A stretch of DNA of 9,602 nucleotides, from positions 1-9,602 of the forward strand of contig JBKPBQ010000399.1 in assembly GCA_046726955.1 (NCBI GenBank). The letters run 5' to 3'. This DNA comes from CAVPGH01 sp046726955 (GTDB taxonomy: Bacteria > Acidobacteriota > Vicinamibacteria > Fen-336). The notes under the pieces were generated by a model. It was not told the origin of the DNA, searched no databases, and saw only the letters and a program-made list of their open reading frames with translations. The position numbers and the translations under genes were made by a program. Below, one piece after another: positions 6,398-9,602 of the stretch. Each line of letters starts with the position of its first letter. Position 1 is the first letter of the stretch.

Positions 6398-7549
6398 ATG
6401 AGCGCACGCTCGCGGATCGGCGGAGTGCCGTCGATCCGCGGCTCGCGGCGGGCGGTGTGGGCGGTCCTCGCCGCGCTCGGCGTGGCGGCCTGCGGAGGGT
6501 CGTCCTCGTCCTCGCCGACCACGGACACGGGCCTCACGTCCGTGGCCTCGACCCCCGAATGGCCGGCCTCGACGCCGGCGGCGGAAGGACTGGACGCCTC
6601 CCGCCTCACCGACCTCGTGTCGCGCATCCGCCGCGGCGAGTACGGACGGATCGACAGCCTGCTCGTCGTCCGGAACGGATCCCTCGTCGTCGAGGAGTAC
6701 TTCGGCGCCGAGTCGTCGGCGCTGACCCACACGATGCAGTCCGTGACGAAGAGCGTCGTGTCGCTCCTGACCGGGCTCGCCGTGCAGAAGGGCGCCCTTG
6801 GCGTCGACGACCGCGTCACGACCTTCTTCCCCGACTATCGGCCCCTCGCCAACTTCGACGACCGCAAGGCGGCGCTCACCGTCCACGACCTCCTCACAAT
6901 GCGCACCGGCCTCGACTGGAACGAGGACCCGTACGCGGGGTCGCCGCTCCAGCGCCTGAACGAGTGCCGCTGCGACTGGCTGCGGTTCGTGCTCGACTGG
7001 CCGATGCGCGAGAGGCCGGACACGCGCTGGCAGTACGTGAGCGGGGGAGTGATCCTGCTCGGCGGGATCGTGGGCGCGGCCACCGGCCGGCGCCTCGACC
7101 TCTTCGCCGCGGCCGAGCTCTTCGGGCCCCTCGGCGTGACGGGCGCGTCGTGGGTGCACGGGCTGCCCGACGGCTTGCCCCACGGCGGCGGCGGGCTCTA
7201 CCTCCGCTCGCGGGACATGGCCAAGCTCGGCCAACTCGTCCTCGACGACGGCCGGTACCAGGGCCGCGAGATCGTGGCTTCGGAGTGGATCCGCGAGAGC
7301 ACCCGGCGGGTGACGACGGGGGTGACGGTGTGGGCGGGGCAGACCTTCGACTACGGGTACCTCTGGTGGCTGGCCCGCGACCAGGGAGGCGACGTGGTGA
7401 CGGCCACGGGGGCGCAGGGCCAGTTCATCTTCGTGGTGCCCGCCTCTCGGCTCGTGGTCGTGGCCACGTCCAACAACGACGACTCGCGTTGGACCGCGCC
7501 GATCGGGTTCCTGTTCTCGCACATCCTGCCCGCCGCGCATCAGAACTAG
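6398..7549 (+). CDS. Serine hydrolase lipoprotein, class C beta-lactamase-like fold
   Basis: This encodes 383 residues from the ATG at 6398. An in-frame ATG at 6368 would add ten residues, but the later start gives a classic lipoprotein signal: basic start, hydrophobic A-V-W-A-V-L-A-A-L-G-V-A-A-C, with lipobox V-A-A-C32 and then a Gly/Ser-rich linker. The product should be lipid-anchored in the cell envelope. The beta-lactamase/transpeptidase-type family (PF00144) is shown by S115-V-T-K118 (nucleophile and base), Y213-V-S (the family Y-x-N/S motif), the G-G-G-L-Y-L-R-S-R-D-M-A-K-L-G segment and a C-terminal G338-A-Q-G-Q before a hydrophobic strand, in place of the K-T-G box. The Ser/Lys/Tyr spacing is like that of NylB/EstB amidase-esterases, so an amide, ester or D-peptide substrate is more likely than a beta-lactam. 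The stop is eight bases before the next gene, and an operon is almost certain. Confidence 0.9.
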   Translation: MSARSRIGGVPSIRGSRRAVWAVLAALGVAACGGSSSSSPTTDTGLTSVASTPEWPASTPAAEGLDASRLTDLVSRIRRGEYGRIDSLLVVRNGSLVVEEYFGAESSALTHTMQSVTKSVVSLLTGLAVQKGALGVDDRVTTFFPDYRPLANFDDRKAALTVHDLLTMRTGLDWNEDPYAGSPLQRLNECRCDWLRFVLDWPMRERPDTRWQYVSGGVILLGGIVGAATGRRLDLFAAAELFGPLGVTGASWVHGLPDGLPHGGGGLYLRSRDMAKLGQLVLDDGRYQGREIVASEWIRESTRRVTTGVTVWAGQTFDYGYLWWLARDQGGDVVTATGAQGQFIFVVPASRLVVVATSNNDDSRWTAPIGFLFSHILPAAHQN

Positions 7550-7557
7550 AGGTGACC

Positions 7558-8637
7558 ATGCGGAGGACGACGTCGTCAGGCGTGCCAAGACTGCCGCTCG
7601 CGGCCGGAGTGTCGTGCCTGCTCGCCCTCCTCCCCGTCGCCACCGCTCGGGGTGCGACCTGGCCCGATCGCGTGGGCACTGCCGAGGTTCGGCCGGGCGA
7701 GGTGACGCGCGGGAAGCTGCCGCTCGTGGAGTACGCGGACGGCACGAAAGTCGAGGCGCCCGTCGTCGTCGCCGCGGGCCGGGAGCGGCGCGGGCCCGTG
7801 GCCTGGCTGCTCGCCTGCGGCCACGGTGACGAGTTCGGAGGAGCCCTCGCGCTCCAGCGCGTGGCCAGGGCCCTCGACCCCGCGACGCTGACCGGCCTCG
7901 TGATCCTCGTTCTCGTCGCCAATCCTCCCGCCTTCCAGGCAATGCGGCGGGTGAACCCGTCGCCGGACGACCTCATGGACTTCGGCGACGCCTTCCCGGG
8001 GCGCCCGCGCTTCGCGACGGAGAGGATCGCCGAGACGTACATGGCGCTCTTCAAGAACCACGCCGACTTCGTGGTGGACCTCCACACGGGCGGCGACCGC
8101 TTCGTGCAGCAGCCGTTCGTCATCTTCACGGTCACGGGAGCGGTTCCGGTGGAGAAGATGGAATCGCTGGCCCGGTTGTTCGGCGTCCCCACGCTCTGGC
8201 GCGACCGCGACAAGGTGTTCGCGTCGGACATCACCATCACGGTGCCGGCGCTGGGGATTCCCGCGTTCCTCCTCGAGGTCGGCGGAGGCGGGGTGATGGA
8301 GCGCCAGCAGGACGCGCTCCAGGCGGAGTCCGCGCTGAGCTTCCTGCGCGGGGTGGGGATCGTCCCCGGCAAGCCGCAGCCCGCGGGCCGCGTGACGGTG
8401 GTGGAGAAGTACCGGATCGTGACCCCGTCGCGCGGAGGCTTCTTCTACCCGCTCGTGAAGCCGGGCGATGCGGTGGGCGAAGGCACGCCGCTCGCGCGCA
8501 TCGTGGACGTCTACGGCGACGAGGTCGAGGTGCTGCGCTCACCGGTGGGCGGCGCCGTCGTCCTCGGCATCCAGGAGTTCCCCGTGGTCGCGACCGGATC
8601 CTGGGTGGCCGAGCTCGGGATCGTCGTGCCCGACTAG
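7558..8637 (+). CDS. Exported M14-family (succinylglutamate desuccinylase/aspartoacylase-like) metallohydrolase
   Basis: This encodes 359 residues from an ATG with an AGAGGT ribosome site at 7548-7553 that overlaps the previous stop codon, indicating coupled expression. An N-terminal signal peptide (hydrophobic L-P-L-A-A-G-V-S-C-L-L-A-L-L-P-V-A-T-A) predicts export, unusual for this mostly cytoplasmic group. The zinc ligands H89-G-D-E92 and H176 (D-L-H-T-G-G) and a likely catalytic Glu240 (L-L-E-V-G-G-G-G) are present. The family's N-R before F-P-G, which binds the substrate carboxylate in aspartoacylase, is replaced by G143-D144 (D-F-G-D-A-F-P-G). Residues from about 280 to the end form the barrel-sandwich/lipoyl-like C-terminal domain seen in AstE/AspA-like proteins. 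The probable reaction is hydrolysis of an amide bond in an acylated amino acid or small peptide in the periplasm; the substrate is unknown. It shares an operon with the serine hydrolase. Confidence 0.88.
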   Translation: MRRTTSSGVPRLPLAAGVSCLLALLPVATARGATWPDRVGTAEVRPGEVTRGKLPLVEYADGTKVEAPVVVAAGRERRGPVAWLLACGHGDEFGGALALQRVARALDPATLTGLVILVLVANPPAFQAMRRVNPSPDDLMDFGDAFPGRPRFATERIAETYMALFKNHADFVVDLHTGGDRFVQQPFVIFTVTGAVPVEKMESLARLFGVPTLWRDRDKVFASDITITVPALGIPAFLLEVGGGGVMERQQDALQAESALSFLRGVGIVPGKPQPAGRVTVVEKYRIVTPSRGGFFYPLVKPGDAVGEGTPLARIVDVYGDEVEVLRSPVGGAVVLGIQEFPVVATGSWVAELGIVVPD

Positions 8638-8663
8638 GGGGCCGGGACGACTATCCCGGCTCC
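8638..8663. terminator. GC-rich hairpin between convergent genes
   Basis: GCCGGGA (8641-8647) and TCCCGGC (8654-8660) form a perfect 7-bp stem with a six-base loop. One G-U pair and two more G-C pairs (8638-8640 with 8661-8663) extend it to ten. It begins immediately after the stop of the M14-like gene, and its loop contains the stop codon of the opposite-strand cyclase gene (8651-8653). No T-run follows on either side, so it is not a canonical intrinsic terminator. A role in ending or protecting both convergent transcripts is inferred. Confidence 0.5.
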
Positions 8664-9550
8664 TGCGCGTAGAAGCGGTCGCGCCCCGCGTTCTTCGCCT
8701 TGTAGAGGCAGCGGTCCGCCTCGGTGAGCAGCGCTCCCGCTTCCGCCGGGGCGTCGGCGCCGGTGTCGCGGAACGCGGAGACGCCGACGCTCAGGGTAAG
8801 CTGGCAGACGCCTTCGTCGCCCTCGACGCTGAGCGCGCGGGCGCGCTCCAGCATGCGCGACACCGAGACCACGGCCCCCTGGGGATCGGTGTCGGGAAGG
8901 ACGCCCACGAACTCGTCGCCGCCCAGCCGCACGATGAGGTCCGTCGAGCGGAACGCCTGCTCCAGGAGCCGGGACACCGCGACGAGGGCGCGGTCCCCGA
9001 AGGGGTGGCCGAACTGGTCGTTGATCTGCTTGAAGCGATCGACGTCCGCGACGAAGCAGGAGAGCGGCTGCTGCGATCGGCGGGCCCGCCCGATCTCCTC
9101 GGGAAGCCGCTCGTCGAGGAACCGGCGGTTGTGCAGACCGGTGAGCGGATCGCGATGCGTGAGCCGCCGGACCTCGTCCTCCGCCCGCTTCACCCTCGCC
9201 AGGACACCCACCCGGGCCAGGAGCTCGACAGGCCGGTAGGGCTTGGTCACGTAGTCGAGGGCTCCGGAGTTGAGGGCGAGCGCCATCGAGTTCTCGTCTT
9301 GCCGCGAGGTGATGAACGCGACGGGCAGGTGCCGCGTCCGCGCGTCCCCCTTCAGCTGGCGGCAGAGCTCGAGGCCGTCGCCGTCGGGCAGCTCGCGGTC
9401 GAGGAGCACGATGTCGGCCCCGCCTTCGGCGGCGAGGGGGAAGGCCTGGGCCAGCGTCCCCACGACCTCGATCTCGTAGCCTTCCTTCTCGAGGAAGTGG
9501 GAGAGCAGACGCGCCGAGCTCCGGCTGTCCTCCACGATCAGTATCTTCAT
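8651..9550 (-). CDS. Response regulator diguanylate cyclase (REC-GGDEF)
   Basis: This 299-residue cytoplasmic protein makes cyclic di-GMP from two GTP, under control of phosphorylation by an unseen histidine kinase. The receiver domain (about 1-120) has the acidic pair E7-D8, phospho-acceptor D51 (L-L-D-R-E-L-P-D-G-D-G), T81 and K103 (T-K-P). A signalling helix (about 115-132) leads to the cyclase start motif D134-P-L-T-G-L-H-N-R-R. The cyclase domain has the metal-site D169, F-K-x-I-N-D-x-F-G-H and an intact G210-G-D-E-F214. An R201-S-T-D204 inhibitory site lies exactly five residues before GGDEF, predicting product feedback inhibition. The start is the canonical M-K-I-L-I-V-E-D receiver beginning, with AGGAG six bases upstream. 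This is the single-receiver form, simpler than PleD. It converges with the hydrolase operon and is not obviously related to it. Confidence 0.96.
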   Translation of the reverse strand: MKILIVEDSRSSARLLSHFLEKEGYEIEVVGTLAQAFPLAAEGGADIVLLDRELPDGDGLELCRQLKGDARTRHLPVAFITSRQDENSMALALNSGALDYVTKPYRPVELLARVGVLARVKRAEDEVRRLTHRDPLTGLHNRRFLDERLPEEIGRARRSQQPLSCFVADVDRFKQINDQFGHPFGDRALVAVSRLLEQAFRSTDLIVRLGGDEFVGVLPDTDPQGAVVSVSRMLERARALSVEGDEGVCQLTLSVGVSAFRDTGADAPAEAGALLTEADRCLYKAKNAGRDRFYAQEPG

Positions 9551-9602
9551 AGGGAGCTCCTCACGACTCGACTGGCGAGACCGACCAGCTGCGGCTCGAG
9601 CC
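9551..9602 (-). promoter_or_regulatory. Upstream leader of the diguanylate cyclase gene
   Basis: Read on the minus strand, this stretch ends in an AGGAG ribosome binding site (plus-strand 9556-9560) six bases before the ATG. A TGA at 9561-9563 closes a 13-codon frame open to the window edge. It might be the end of an upstream co-directional gene such as a histidine kinase, but no recognisable motif is present, so it is not called as a gene. No promoter boxes are evident in the part that is visible. Confidence 0.4.

Noticed and set aside
5125..6819. A 564-codon minus-strand frame overlapping the ROK gene
   Set aside because: It is Arg/Pro-rich shadow sequence in a different frame from the ROK protein, which has clear HTH and zinc motifs.
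6112..7557. A long upstream extension of the M14-type gene's reading frame
   Set aside because: The frame is open by chance across the ROK and serine hydrolase genes; the true start at 7558 has a ribosome site and a signal peptide.
7606..7617. Possible lipobox (G-V-S-C) in the M14-type protein
   Set aside because: Position -3 is Gly and not Leu/Val/Ile, and the hydrophobic core continues past the Cys, so an ordinary signal peptide fits better.
9561..9602. C-terminal fragment of an upstream minus-strand gene ending in TGA
   Set aside because: Only 13 codons are visible and none gives a recognisable motif, so chance cannot be excluded.

Overview
The window is strongly GC-rich DNA, tightly packed with genes, and looks like a Gram-negative-type soil or sediment bacterium. 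The best guess is an Acidobacteriota-like lineage. This rests on a large secreted FG-GAP/UnbV-ASPIC/thioredoxin-like/TPR fusion protein next to a family 3 glycoside hydrolase, several exported hydrolases including a lipoprotein, and GTG starts. The taxonomic guess is inference from gene content, not a measurement.

Layout. (1) Positions 3-1055 (+) hold the C-terminal part of a GH3 beta-glucosidase-type enzyme cut by the window edge. Nineteen bases later, 1075-4890 (+) encodes a 1271-residue exported protein with seven calcium-loop FG-GAP repeats, a UnbV/ASPIC domain, a thioredoxin-like domain without active-site cysteines, and seven TPRs. The two genes look co-transcribed and possibly translationally coupled. 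(2) The convergent gap 4891-5135 is almost entirely inverted-repeat structure: a long imperfect hairpin (4903-5049), then a REP/MITE-like element (5062-5138) with perfect 17-bp terminal arms. Its right arm supplies the stop codon of the next gene. (3) 5136-6347 (-) is a ROK-family winged-helix regulator that keeps the zinc motif but has lost the kinase phosphate loop and catalytic Asp. (4) It is divergent, across about 50 bp, from a two-gene operon (+): a class-C beta-lactamase-like serine hydrolase lipoprotein (6398-7549) and an exported M14-type (AstE/AspA-like) metallohydrolase (7558-8637). (5) Converging on these, 8651-9550 (-) is a REC-GGDEF diguanylate cyclase response regulator, separated by a hairpin terminator.

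Working together (inference): the GH3 enzyme and the propeller/TPR protein would form a carbohydrate-related exported unit. The ROK protein, as a sugar-sensing non-kinase repressor, is placed to control itself and the divergent exported hydrolase pair, which may cleave peptide, amide or ester bonds. The diguanylate cyclase appears to be an independent signalling gene. No rRNA, tRNA, CRISPR array, transposase gene or phage gene is visible.
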